DNA of 55,419 bases from Intoshia linei (GCA_001642005.1 LWCA01000100.1:1-55419); one strand, 5' to 3'. Counted from the stretch's first letter, positions 15,901 to 31,419 are shown. The notes: generated by a model not told the origin, from the sequence alone. Translations and numbers: made by a program.

Positions 15901-18900
15901 ATTCATAAAAAAGTGTTTTTTACACCCTGAAAACATCATTTTGTGAGATTAATTTTTTTGTGTGTTAACTGAATAGAACTGTATCATCTGTATTTTTTTT
16001 TTTTAAATTAAAGGGCTGTTTTAATTTTAAAAAAAAGGGTACTCTGTAGTTTTGATCGTGATATTCCTCAAATGCTTAAAAAATGGGTTTTTGACCCTGA
16101 ATAACTCAAATTTGGAAATGAAACATACAAAATATAAGCATACATAATGTACAAAATGTAAATACATACACTTTTGCTATCATTTGGTTTTTTAAATTCT
16201 ACAATAAATTTTAAATTTAAATCCTGAATTGAATAGAAATTTAAATTAAAACAAAATGTAAAAAAATAAGAAATGTGTTATTTCAAATAACACAAAAGGT
16301 GTTTGAAACGCTGTATTAAATCGTGCAAAGTCTTAACGTTTTTCTTAAGTTTTAGATTAATGTATTAGACAAGACTCAATGGTTCGTATCACCGTCCGAA
16401 TACTGCCAACGTGACGCATTTATGGTCGTACCTCAAATACAAATAATTAAATTACGGTTTTGTCACATTTTGGTCCGGTGTGATACCATCCAACAATAAT
16501 TTCTTTGGCTAAGTAAATATATAAATATTTTGGCCAAATATCAAATTATTATTACGTAATATCCAACCTGGCGGACTTTGAAAATGAGTTAAAAGTTTCA
16601 ATTTAATTAATTACAGACGACAAAAAAATATATATGGAAACTAGGATTACAGATTTTTATTGTAATTTAATTATAAATAGCGATTGGCAAAATTGTTACC
16701 AGCAAAATTAAAAAATTATTATATTTTTGTAAAATACATTATTACAAAGTTGTTGGTATTTTATCCCAAAGCCTAGACTAGTGGTTCTCAACTTGTGTTC
16801 GGCGGAACCCACGAGTTCCGGGAAATATAAATGCGATATTTTTAAATTAAAAGTTTTTCTAAACTACTGTTGTACGCAATGAAACAACATCATTTATCAA
16901 ATTTAAATCAAATCAGTTTTAATAAAAGTATTATATACGTTGTGAGTATGGGAACCTATAAAATAATGTTAAAAAGTAATACAGATAATGTAAAATAAAA
17001 ATAAAATACATATAATAAAAAAGTAAATGTAAGAATTCAGATTATCTTTATAAGAAATATTGTAAAGAATGTGGGTTTTTATGGTTCAACTTTCTTGAAA
17101 TAATTTAAATAAGTTCTCTCACGAGCCTTGATGCTTCTTCGTAGTGTCAGGGAGGCAACTGGTTTTACCGGTTAAATTCCGTGTGTTATTAATTTTTTTA
17201 TATATGCGACATGCGAAAAAAAATTTTTGATCATGCTTTTAGGTGCCGCGATTTTTTGACATTTCATAAGGGTTCCGCGCAGTAAAAAAGGTTGAGAAAC
17301 ACTGGCCTAGACGATCGCTAAATTATTATTTTTAAAATCTCCACTTTTATCCCACCTTAAATAAAAGTTAATAAAAAATATCATTTCAAGCCTTTTATAT
17401 AAAAATCCTCTTCTGACCAGTTTACAAATAAAACCTGTAAGAAAAAACCACTTAATCCAACCCCAAAAATAAAATCAAATTTTACCAACCCATAAACCTT
17501 AAGTTAAGGTAACATCTCTTTTCCTACATTTTTTTCAAAACATTTTCAAAATTCTTTATTGGAAATGTGTATCCGTTTAATGCACATTTTTTTGACATTG
17601 TAAGATCAATATTTACATTTAAAATTTTTATTTTAATCGAAATATTTGAAAAATATTGGTTGATAATATATTAAAAATTATTTTTCATCGGGAATTCGTA
17701 AATTTCTCGGGTTGAAATTGAGTATTTATATGAACTCGAATAAGCTTTATTAGAATAATTTTTTTTTTTTTATTTTCGGACCGTTAATTATTTCACATTT
17801 TTTGTTTTACTTTTGTTAATAAAAATATTTCGGAAAAAAAATGAATACTAAAATGCTTTTTTCACCGTAAAATTGTCACTTATACGGATTGAAATTTTAT
17901 GTGTGTGTTAACAAGATACAACTGTACCACCTTTAAATTTTTTTAAATTCTAGGTGTGTTTTCATTAAAAAAAAAGGTAATTTGTAGTTTTGGCCCTGAA
18001 AATATATTTTGTTTAAATTTAAATTTATAATAATATTTATGATTTTAAATTCTCGAACTCGTTTGAATTTCAGAAAAAAGTACAATTGGGCTTTATGACC
18101 AGTAAAATGTAAGTTTTAGAGGTTAAAATTTATTTTGCTAACACCACTTCTTAAAAAAATTGGTAGGTTTCATTAGTTTGTTAAGAACGCACCAAAACAG
18201 CGAATAATTGTACCTATTTTAAAAGTAATAGTCAATCCATCCAGGAAGGTGAAAAAGATGGAGACTATTTAAAGATATCAGTGAATCTTTACATAAAAAA
18301 TTTTACTGTAAACTATTAAAAACGCTGCCATTCTGAGAACGAGACTCCTTTATATTTTTCTAAGTAATAAGTAATAAAATTTTCTAAGTTCAATAACTTC
18401 AAAAATATTAAAAATATCTAAATTTTTCATTAAACCATTTTAAATAATATTCTTTCATAATGCATTTAGTCTGAACCACTAGGTAGTGATTGTGATTTCC
18501 CGGGAAAAATAAAAAATTTTTATGCATGTATAATATACTAAATATGTAGAAGCATTAAAAATTTTAGAGACCTTAATTAATTTTAGAAACAAAAAGAAAT
18601 TTATTTATTTTAGATTGTTGAAAAAGTGTTTCAAAACACACATAATATTGATAGATTCGTTTTCGTGTTTTACGTTTTGTAACGAAATTAGAAACAGTAG
18701 AGAAATTTCTTTCATTTTGTGTTGATGTAGATTGAACGGTCATAACGGCCTCCTTTAATTTTAACAATCACGATTATAGCGTTTCAGTTTGTAACAACTC
18801 ATAGTATTTTTTAAAATAATATTGGAAAAATAGGATAATTCCCCTAAGCGTTAGTAATTTGTGGTTGGAATAAGAGTGTTTTAAAAAAAGTATCGAAAAA

Positions 18901-19815
18901 ACAATATTTTTCCATTGAAGGGCTGGAAAATTAGATTTTTTATTTGTGGTGTGATGAAGTGAATTTTTTTCATAAGATTTCGTAAAATCGGATTTTTGAA
19001 AAGAAAATATCGGTATAAGACAATTTTTCCAGGAGGGCTTGAAATGGTATTTTTGAAATGGTAAATTTTAAATATTATAATATAATCATATTTTCATAAT
19101 AATAACAAATATAAATCAAATACAGATAAGTCTCAATTTTTTTCGAAACATCCTGGGAATTTGGTCTCGGTTTTTTTCCCGGCTCAATCACTACCACTAG
19201 GACAGTTTTTTATTTTAATTATAAAAAATTAGTCAACTGTGTCAATAGTCAATAGTTTATGCAAATTTTAGCAACCATGAAAAACATATCGAGGCAGAAA
19301 ATGCCATCGATTTGTTTATTTATATAAATATTTGGGTTTTAATAATTCTGTGTTTTTTGTATTGAAATTGGGGAATTGGAAAATCAAAAATGGAAATAAC
19401 CCAAAACGAAAATAATAAAAAAATTATATTAAACATACCATTAATTTTTCGAGTCATAGAATACATTCTTTCCAAATAGACATGATCAAAAAACCAAACA
19501 CTTGCATCACTATCATCTTCATCAAAAGGGACTAAAGTTTTGATATAAAATAAAATTATTAAAAAAACCTGCAAAACTATTGGAAACATCCAAAACTCCA
19601 TTTCTAATCGTTCCCAAAAGAATACCTGCAACACGACAAATGGTACTATTTGTCGTAATTCTGCTGAAATGATCAACAACACTAAGTAAAACTAAAGGAT
19701 GGACAATAACTCTTTTAATACGTGATTTTAATTCACGCTTATTCACAATTTCAGATTTTAAAATTTCTTGAATTTTTATATCAATTATTGACTCTGTACT
19801 ATTTTGCTTAGTCAT
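12932..19815 (-). CDS. PSMD7: 26S proteasome lid subunit Rpn8/PSMD7, 7 exons
   Basis: Non-catalytic MPN-domain scaffold that pairs with the deubiquitinase Rpn11 in the 19S lid. Exons: 19569-19815, 19439-19531, 16456-16508, 14337-14381, 14220-14300, 13542-13633 and 12932-13376. Total is 351 residues with all phases consistent. Homology starts near residue 35 ([17 protein letters not shown]) and continues through DVSNSFAVPFDEDD, a 53-nt exon holding IVGWYHTGP (119-126), [13 protein letters not shown] and LQDVFNLIP. The MPN domain lacks the JAMM zinc ligands, as in all Rpn8. Human PSMD7 has 324 residues; the excess is a roughly 34-residue N-terminal extension in exon 1. The C-tail is Lys/Ala/Glu-rich, as in the family. 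Introns 2 (2.9 kb) and 3 (2.1 kb) are packed with transposons, whereas introns 1 and 4 are only 37 and 36 nt. Confidence 0.96.
14631..15078. mobile_element. MITE-like element with ~50-bp inverted repeats and internal palindromes
   Basis: The left arm begins ccctcgacagagcaaagtac and the right arm ends gttctgcagaggg, which is its inverted copy. Each arm carries the palindromic core ctgtttgtac-NN-gtac. Single copies of the same arm occur at 31967-32030, 42249-42290, 43294-43350 and 53015-53080, mostly at one end of family A repeats. It lies in PSMD7 intron 3. I could not identify a target duplication. Confidence 0.65.
15079..16165 (+). repeat. Family A copy, forward orientation, longest copy
   Basis: The copy shows blocks seen in the same order elsewhere. 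These are a start near gcgtaaatttctg, then an aataatctttttt block, the ggagcgttaattatttcaa block, and ttaactgaatagaactgtatcatctg. Poly-T-rich joints and a tttgaccctgaataactcaa block follow. It carries no coding frame. The palindromic arm at 15026-15078 immediately precedes it. Confidence 0.7.
16779..17304. mobile_element. hAT MITE (526 bp) with exact 8-bp target duplication
   Basis: The ends are tagtggttctcaac and, inverted, cagtgtttctcaacc. Both sides carry the identical octamer gcctagac (16771-16778 and 17305-17312), a textbook hAT target duplication. The surrounding sequence is an older repeat (see 27780-28025 and 34301-34690) whose other copies run through this site uninterrupted. The insertion is therefore nested and datable relative to its host. 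Confidence 0.88.
17580..18185 (+). repeat. Family A copy, forward orientation
   Basis: Most blocks of family A are present in order, including the ggttgataatatattaaa block, the gaccgttaattatttcac block, gatacaactgtaccacc and the ggtaatttgtagttttggccctgaa block. It sits in PSMD7 intron 2. Confidence 0.7.
18484..19193 (-). mobile_element. Non-autonomous hAT element with transposase C-terminal remnant
   Basis: The element is 710 bp and is flanked by the identical octamer ccactagg (18476-18483 and 19194-19201). The termini are tagtgattg, continuing to tttcccggg, and the inverted copy caatcacta preceded by cccgg. On the minus strand, 18573-18767 encodes [20 protein letters not shown]. This matches the hATC dimerisation domain (pattern ER-FS--G----KKR). 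The rest of the transposase is gone. The remainder contains the GGTAAAA-like imperfect array. It lies in PSMD7 intron 2. Confidence 0.88.
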
Positions 19816-20518
19816 TTTTAACTTTTAATAAAAAATTGAAAATCTACTAATGAATAATAAAAGTAATATGAATACAAGTTTTTTGATAAAAATTAAACTT
19901 AAACTTCAACTAAACAAGATCCAAAATTAATATTTTATCGACTAATTTTTAGGTAAAATCTGACTTCGATTTTACATATTTTTGATAATGTATACAGTTA
20001 ACGCGCTGCACTGTTTATTATTTTCACGTCACTATCTGTAACTTAATTACGAATTTAGCATTTTTTAATTTTTCTTCTTTTGAAGGTCTGTTAATTTTTA
20101 AATTAGTTTAGTAAGGTTATTAAACATTTATTATCTAACATTTTTTATACTATTTTTTCAAAAATGTAATTTCATGAACTTGAACATTCAGAACTTGTGT
20201 GACTTGAAATCTTTTCATAAAAAAATACAATTGAATTTCAATTCACCACATCAACAATCGTAGCGCATCATTTGTTACACTGTGTAAATTACACGTGTTA
20301 TATTGTCCTCAGATTGAGATGAATTTAGTCACATTTTAAGTAAATTATTTCAATGAGTTAATTTTACTATAGTTATAAATAATGGCGCGAAATATAATTT
20401 TATTGAACAGTAAGTATTTATCTAAGATTTAAAAAATGCTAAATTTAGTCTAATTTTTTTTAATTTCTCATATAATTGAAATCAAAAACATAACCTGTAA
20501 ATAACCAGTTTACTAATA
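19816..20518. promoter_or_regulatory. Bidirectional PSMD7/Aurora promoter region
   Basis: The two genes are divergent across 703 bp. The region is free of recognisable transposons, unlike the flanking introns. At 20384-20392 the sequence ggcgcgaaa reads tttcgcgcc on the other strand, a full E2F consensus and the most GC-rich spot in the spacer. At 20410-20415 there is a perfect U1-type donor, gtaagt, with an acceptor at 20507-20508. Aurora may therefore have a non-coding first exon ending at 20409. Reading from the ATG at 20382 through that splice meets a stop quickly, so it would be an upstream ORF. Confidence 0.5.
20384..20392. promoter_or_regulatory. Candidate E2F site (TTTCGCGCC)
   Basis: It is an exact match to the TTTSSCGC consensus, about 130 bp upstream of the Aurora start codon. 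Five consecutive G/C bases are rare in this DNA. E2F control of Aurora kinases is known in animals; the use of this particular site is inference. Confidence 0.45.
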
Positions 20519-24107
<3,589 letters not shown>

Positions 24108-24289
24108 ATTTTTAAATAAGTATCCATAAAAATTTATTACATTGTTATGATACAATCGTGTTATATTTGGTGCTAATGATTTCGTTTGTTTCCGTATTGT
24201 TTCTTTTTATCATCTAAATTTTACATGATCAGATGACAAGATTTAATTTGAGTAATCTACACATGAAATGACGTGAATATTAACGACTA
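24108..24289. other. 182-bp space between convergent Aurora and SPT16 stops
   Basis: Both 3' ends must lie in or across this interval. The minus strand has AATAAA at 24133-24138, 152 nt beyond the SPT16 stop and only about 26 nt from the Aurora stop. The SPT16 transcript therefore probably overlaps the Aurora 3' UTR. On the plus strand only the variants AATAAG and CATAAA are seen near 24117-24130. Confidence 0.5.
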
Positions 24290-27200
24290 CTAGGTCCAAT
24301 TAGAGTTAAAAATACTTTCTATAGCCTCTTTTTCCAATTCATCCCAACCTTTACTAGATTCCGAATTATCTTCCATTGATGAATCACCTATACAAATAAT
24401 CAAAAGACACATAAAAAATGATTACTATTTTCATCTTCTTCACTGTAATCATTAGACTCTTCAGACACTGTTTCACATTCAGTATCTGAATCGGTGGGTT
24501 GGAAATTTTCGTCTTCACCTTCTACATCTTCAGATTCTTCGACCTATAAGATATGAAAATATAAATAAATTAAGGTACATCAGATTCTGGACACAAAAAG
24601 TTCCATCCCCCATTATCGAAAAACGGATCAATATCGTCAACAATAGTTTTCATAACTTTGGGCCAATTGAGACTTTGAACTCCTTCGGTAAAATGAATTT
24701 CAAGTTCATGGAGCCACTGTTTTAAATTTTGAAGAGATTCGGTTGGAACTGCATTAACAATGAATACAGGTTTAGAGTAATCTTTAAAGACAAAAACAAT
24801 GTCAAAATTTTTAATGGAAAAGGAAACTCGTTCGAAATGAACCAATTCAATTTCATCAATAGACACAACGGTTGGAGGCCAATCAGAAAGTTGAACAAGA
24901 CAATTTGTAGAAGGCATTAGAAAGCTGGTAGTTTTTATGGGTACACCAAAGAACCCTAAATCTCTAATGGGTATTTCAAAAGAAACCTTTCCTGAAGAAA
25001 TTGATTCTACTCGGAGACAAAAGTTTTTAAAAATTTCTTTAAGTTTTTTTCGGAGTTTACGCTCTGCTTGTTCAGTTCTCAATTCGTCTTCATCATACCC
25101 ACCATTTCTTCGTCTACCTAGATCTGTACTGACTTCTCCTACTTCCATGTAAAATTGTACATTAGAAAGTTTCTTTTTTAAAACTAATATGGGGTCTTTA
25201 AGAACGAAATGTAGTAATATAATCAATTCACTGTCGCAGGGTTGGAAGAATGAATGCTTAATGTTATTAAACAGAATATCTATCGTATCGCCGCGAATAG
25301 AACGATACTGAAACCCATTAACGTGGCAAGTTAACACGCCGTTAATTCGTTTTGGCAAGAGATTTGAAGGTCTGACATAGAGTCCAGAAATTTTGGTGGA
25401 TGTTTTAGTGGAATTTAGAATCAATTTATCCTGTTTAATGATGCCCTTCATTTGTTTGGCATCCAATTCACGTTGTTTAGCGTTTTTTTGAGTCTCTTTA
25501 ATCATACGACAAACAGTTTGTAAGTTTGAAGCCGCTGAAGACAATTCTCCAGGTTCACGTTTATTACTCCCCCGGAAAGTCAATTCTTTTATGAAATCAA
25601 CATTTTCATCATTCAAGGAAATCATTGCAAAATTAATTCTCAAAAAGGTATAATTTCCTTCAACAGACTGTGTTACATTTTTAATATAATCTATATGAAC
25701 CACAGTAACAGAGCCAAAAATGGGTAAAAGCAATGTTTGTGCCTTGGCGTCTAAAAATAATCGACTACTTTTTATTTCATCAGAATCTGGAAGAAGATAT
25801 ATATTTTTATACGACACTTGCATTTTTTTAGGAAGTTCTGGAACAACATCGCCTTTACAATGTTTATACCGCAGTCTAGCTGCTTCGTTCAATCTTCTCA
25901 AAAATTCTTTTTGATTTACTCCTCTATCTTCTTCGCCAGTCTGTTCTTTTCTCGTCCTATTATCTAAAATTGTATTCCTTTTACCACGACCAAAATTGTC
26001 CAAATTATTTTGGAAATCTTCCTCTTCAGATTCCATATCTTTGTCTTTAATTATTATCGAAACATTTTTAATTTTTTTCTTCATATTTGTCAATAATTCG
26101 CATTGATCTTCGTTTACAATTACCGTGTCGGCAACAAACAAGGAATACTGATCACCAGTTTCAGAATTATTGATATTTAAAAGACCTACAGAGACATTGA
26201 AAATCATATTCTTTTTGACAACTTTACTGCACTTTGCAGAAATTGCGATTAAATTATCTCTGAATTCTATGCCTATAGAATTTCCAAAGGAAGGAGTTAA
26301 TTTATTGGACAAATCTGGTCTATTATCATTAGCATACTTCATAGCTTCTTTATGAATATCAGACAACATTTTCCCCGGTCTTATCTTTTCCATTAAAAAT
26401 TCCTGCAAATTAACCAAAAATTCATAATCTTGTACCATCTTATCATTAGGTGAAACCATTAACGTTCTAACCATATTGGAGCAATAATTTCTAAATCTTA
26501 ATCCAATAAAACAAATTATAACATCAAATGAAATGTTTGTATCTTTACTTTCCGAACTGTATTTCAGAGAATATTCACCACCGCTTTGTATTATTGGTGA
26601 ATAACATACTTCTAAAAGGTTCACATCTAAATCACCTACATATTTTGTCGTTTTTATTGCATTTTCAGTCTTTTCAGATAATTTTGAATGAAAAACCTTG
26701 CGTTCGTCGTCAATTATGTTTATTATATTTTCTTTTACGTATTTTGAATATAGTTTTGTTGTCGCTCCAGCAGCTTTTCTTACAAGGTCAAATTCTGCGT
26801 TATCTTTAATTGAAAATATTTGAGAAAATAACGGAGTTGCATTGACCTGTCAAAACAAATAATTAAAATAATGGATATAATTTGAGTTGATTTGCTCACC
26901 ATTCAGTCATTTTAGGTAATTTAGAGTGACCATATTAGTACCAATTTACAAAAAAGGGATTTAAAGTAATTATAAAAAATATCATAATGTACTAGCTTGT
27001 TACATACTTTGTGCAAAGAGTAGTAAACAATAGCTAGTTCTGACAAGGTATTAATGTAACTTTTCGAAGATAATAAATGACCCTAATATAAATAATATAC
27101 TTCTACAATAACCGAGGCCAAGTTGAGTCTACTATGGTGGTCACTCAGTAATAGATAAAAATCTCACCAATTGACAATTTTTGCTTTTAATAAAATTCCA

Positions 27201-29615
27201 AAAAGATTCTAAAAATGTAGATTCGTATTTTTCTTTGAGAAATGATCCAATTATGGGATCTTTGTGATCTACAACCTTATCCTTTTCAATTGCATCCAAA
27301 ATTATTTCAAAGTTTAACCCTTCGTTTGTCTAAATTTCATTAACCATTAATTATATTAAACCATATAGACTAGGAGTTTTTAAGGGGCAGTATCGCCTCC
27401 TGGAGTGTTTTAAGATTTTAGGGGCGGTTAAAATTTCATAATTTTAATTCAATAGACATGCAGTATTATAATTTTATTCATTTCGATATAAATGGAAAGA
27501 TATATTTTGGATTGTTTTTGTTATTACACTATCAAATTGATCTATTTCGAAATAATATTCTAAAAAGGTAATTTTATCAATTTTCATGTCTTCGTATTAA
27601 AAAAACAATCTTGACGATTTAAAATGATACCGAGAACATTTCAGTATATTAAATAATACATAAATTGTTCGTTGTAAAGATATAGATTTGGAAAAATAAA
27701 AAATGGATAATCAATAGTGGTAGATTATCTGGTACCAGAAAACTTTTTTAATGAATAAAAATTACTAATTTATTAAATGTGAACCGAATGCTATTTTTGA
27801 AAACAATTTCGGAAAGGGATTTTTCCGTTACCTTAAGATTTAAGGGTTGGTATAATTGGATTTTTTATTTTTGTAAAACCGTGAAAACTAAATTTTTACA
27901 GATCTTGAAATGGATTTTTAATTAAATTTTATTAATAATGGGATAAAAGCTAGATTCTTGAAATAATAATGTAGCGGAGTCTAGGCTTTGGATAAAATCC
28001 CAACATCTGGCAACTCTACAATAATGGAAGAATTTCCAAGAAGACTGGACCTAATTGATTTAGGATTATTTAATAAACAAAATTAATTTCTTTTTTTTTG
28101 TGCTGATCATTTTTTTTATTTTTGCGAAAAAATACAAATTTGGAAACTATTCTATAACAACCTTTAAATGAAATTAAACGAGACACATTTCTAAAAATCG
28201 CAATTTAAAATCAAACTAGACTCCTTGATGTTAAAAGAAACGCCCCTAAAATTTTTTTACCTTCAGCGAAGTTAAATATTTAGCTCGCTTCGCTCGCACC
28301 CCATTAACTAGTCTCTTGGATACGCCCTGATAGCTAGGGTGTCACTTTTTTTCCAAAAATTTGAGGATTAAAGGATCTGTTAATTTATGTTGTATTAAGA
28401 ATAGTTCAAAATAACTATTGATGTGGGGTTATCATTTTAAATAGTTTATATAAATAAATAAATGTATATGATAAATTTAAAATGAACAACCCCACTCAAA
28501 TCGGCATTTTTGCAACACCCCATTCTATATTATGTTATATTACACGAAAATACACTAGATGCGAACTAATCACCCTTGATTCTTGAATACGTCTGACACC
28601 CTAATGCTGGCAACACGTTTGTGCCAATCAATCAATTTGTTACTGATATAACTCAAATTGCAGATCAAATCAACAAGAATTAGTAGAATTAAAACATGAT
28701 GCAACATTTTTTGGATTTTTCAAAGTGGTTTTTCAGGTGGAATAAATGTTAAATGGCAAATGTATATCCAAAATGTGAAAATAAGATACTTGTGGGGTAC
28801 CAGCTCATCTGATACTATGACTCATAAATTATAGATATTTTTTAAATTTCAAAAATAATAGAAAATAAAAATTAATTTGTATTAATGTACTTAGTTGCTT
28901 ATGTAATTAAGTCTATTTGATAGTCTCTGGGATTTTAAGGTTGCATATTATAATATATGTACGTCCCTATTTCGTCACTTCAATCATTAACGATTTTTAA
29001 GATATCCATTTTTGGTTAAGTAGAGTTTTAACAATTTTTTTTAATTGATAGTGTCATAGTTACACCACATATAAAGTATGATGTACCAAATTATTTTTTG
29101 TAGTTTAAAGTACTAACTAAGAAGTATGTTGGAAACCGCTAATATAATCTTATCACAAACACAAAATGATAAATAAACAAAAAAAATTACTTTATCACGA
29201 ACTAAAAATACACATTTATCATCATTTTTTAAAGTGTTTTGAATAAATGAAACTTTTTTTTTGCTGGCAAGAAAGTAGATTTTTTCTTTTAAACACGCAA
29301 TAATGGTATCATTCAATGTATCTACTCCAATCAGCCAAGTCTATGAATTTAATAAATAATGAATTAAATTTACTTTTTATTAATATAAATTATAACTGTA
29401 ATTTAAATTCTTACTTGTAATGACAGACTTTTTGAATAAATTGTGCCTTCATTACCAAATCCAGAAATTACTGCATCAAAATTTTCAACCTAAAGATTTA
29501 TTTTTATGTCAACATGTTTTAAAAATAAATTTTTAAATTTTTATTTATTCACCTTTTTTAGAGTTGTAAATAATTTATTTATTCGAGATTTTGTTATTTT
29601 TGGTTCAAATTTCAT
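24290..29615 (-). CDS. SUPT16H: FACT histone chaperone subunit SPT16, 7 exons
   Basis: Large FACT subunit that removes and redeposits H2A-H2B during transcription and replication. Exons: 29553-29615, 29415-29489, 29191-29340, 27168-27329, 24579-26846 (2268 nt), 24426-24543 and 24290-24387. Total is 977 residues (human 1047), all phases fit. The N-terminal peptidase-like domain shows TWLIGVDTLNDTI and FLASKKKVSF. Further landmarks are EVCYSPIIQSGG, FRNYCSNMVRTLMV and GIEFRDN. The dimerisation and middle domains show SVEGNYTFLRINF, HVNGFQYRSIRGD, NNIKHSFFQPCD and HFERVSFSIKNFD, followed by FTEGVQSLNWPKVMKTIVDD. The acidic tail (about 907-977) ends GWDELEKEAIESIFNSNWT. The basic Lys/Arg-rich stretch that follows in vertebrates is absent. 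Intron 3 (1.86 kb) carries repeats; introns 5 and 6 are 35 and 38 nt. Confidence 0.97.
27780..28025 (+). repeat. Old dispersed repeat in SPT16 intron 3 (host family of nested hAT)
   Basis: It contains ggttggtataattggattttt-type array units and then gtagcggagtctaggctttgg and acatctggcaactctacaat. The same order occurs at 34380-34690. In reverse it occurs around 16741-17400, where a hAT element has interrupted it. Confidence 0.7.
28790..29095 (+). repeat. Dispersed ~300-bp repeat, copy 1
   Basis: It begins ggggtaccagctcatctgat and continues through tttaaggttgcatattataa and agtagagttttaacaattt. It matches 30860-31135 in the same order and 53840-54115 in reverse. The copy at 30.8 kb is preceded by a hAT-like terminus, so the family is probably an internal or terminal part of a hAT element. 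Confidence 0.75.
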
Positions 29616-30807
29616 GTTGCGATTGCGCAAATTTAATCAGATAAATATGAGCTAAAGTTTATTTATTTTGTATCCCATATTATTTATCAAAATTTTACAA
29701 CTACACATTGATTTGTAACTGTATTGATTAATAACTTTTGACAGTAATACCCTTTCGTCAGTATCCACCTCAGAATACATCAGTTGATCATAGTAACGGT
29801 TGAATGGTGTTGTAATGTTGTCACATTTTAAACTTTATTGATTTGTAATATCGTCCAGAAATGATATTAAAGAAATATAAGATTTATATTGTAAATATCT
29901 TAGTATCTAAAACATTACAGGTGTTGATAATAATTTCTGTAATTTATTTTTTTATATTTGAACTGAGAGATAACAATGATTAAAATTTTATAATTACAAT
30001 TATGTACTTTGGAATTATGATTATTTAAAATTACTATCTTCAAGTGAAGTATTAATGTATAGAGTTGTGGTTCCCCATACATTTATTGTCGATTCGCTTA
30101 AACGTAGTAAAACAGACCACGTTATTTTTTCCACATTTGGCTTGGCAAGCAAAGTGAGTCTGTCACTCTGTCTAAACTAGTGCTTCTAACTTTTTTTATA
30201 CATTACCCATATTAGAATAATTATTTCGATATTACCGACAATATTTTTTAACTTCACAATCACTCACATCAAAATGGTGATGTTTTTAGAATAAGAGCGA
30301 TATAAATTTAATAATTTGAATAATATTTTTTAAAAACTAATTTTAGAAAATAGTAAATTAAAATGATTTTTTAATCTTATTTCAAAAAAGGGTCAATTCG
30401 GCAAATTTCGCAAATAACCTTAAAAATTATCAAATACCCACTAGTGACTGGTGAGTAAATCACACAGGTTGAGTATCACATGTCTAAACTCTTATAAAAA
30501 TATTTAATTACATTTAAATGAAGTCTTATTATCCATATTATGGATTCCATACCCAATTGGCTCGATTCATTTCACAAATTTTGATCATCTTTCAAATGAT
30601 GAAGAAGTCTATTCGTAGTTATTCAAATGTGTCAATGAGATACGTTATTATCGTTCGACAAAATTTATTTACCAAATCAGCCACCTTCGATTATCGTGGC
30701 GTGTTAATAAAATTGGGGCGTACACTTAAATCCAACCATTTTATTTAAATTAAATCATTCTTACTAAAATCCAACCATTAAAAAGAAAACATCCAATTTT
30801 CCATAAA

Positions 30808-31135
30808 GTAGCGGTTCCGAAGTGGGATCATGGGATCCTTAAGTGCTAACAGAAATTATTTTGGGGTACCAGCTCGTCTGATACTATAGCATATAAATTA
30901 TAGATAGTTTTTAAATTCCCAGAAAAATTGAAAACAAAAATTAATTTGTAATAATATTCATAGTTCCTAATGTATTTACGTCTATTTGATACTTTCTGTG
31001 ATTTTAAGGTTGCATATTAAATATATGTATTTTCTTATTTCGCCAGATTAATCATTAACGATTTTTCAGGTTTCCATTTTTGATTCAGTAGAGTTTTAAC
31101 AATTTTTTATTATTAATATGTTGTCACAGATACAC
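30808..31135 (+). repeat. hAT-like end plus ~300-bp repeat, copy 2
   Basis: The stretch gcggttccgaagtgggatc near 30811 resembles a hAT left end. It leads directly into the ggggtaccagctcgtctgat repeat shared with 28790 and 53840. Confidence 0.65.
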
Positions 31136-31419
31136 TATATTTAGGGTTAGTAAAACTATATTTTTCTTGATAGGGTTGGTAAAATTAGGATTTACATTTT
31201 AAAGTGGGTAAAACTGAAATTTTCCCTTAAGTTTGGTACATTATGATTTTTAGCAAAAATGGTTGATTGTACTAAAACGCGTTAGATTTATTTTTTAAGT
31301 TGGTAAAATTGAATTTTTCATTTTAGAGTTAGTAAATTTTGATTATTAGTAAAAATGGTTGTATTTAAGAATATTCTCATAAAATAGTTACCAAATAAAA
31401 AAACTAAAGTACAAAGGCA

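Noticed and set aside
20382-20409. ATG followed by nine codons and a perfect donor upstream of Aurora, as a coding first exon
   Set aside because: Splicing to the acceptor at 20508 puts a stop codon in frame almost at once. It is better read as a 5' UTR exon with an upstream ORF.
24729-26809. Several plus-strand open frames opposite the large SPT16 exon
   Set aside because: They are antisense shadows of the 2268-nt SPT16 exon, which has clear homology along its whole length.
30518-30748. 76-codon open frame on the plus strand
   Set aside because: There is no homology or splice support. It lies between repeats and its composition is like the surrounding non-coding DNA.
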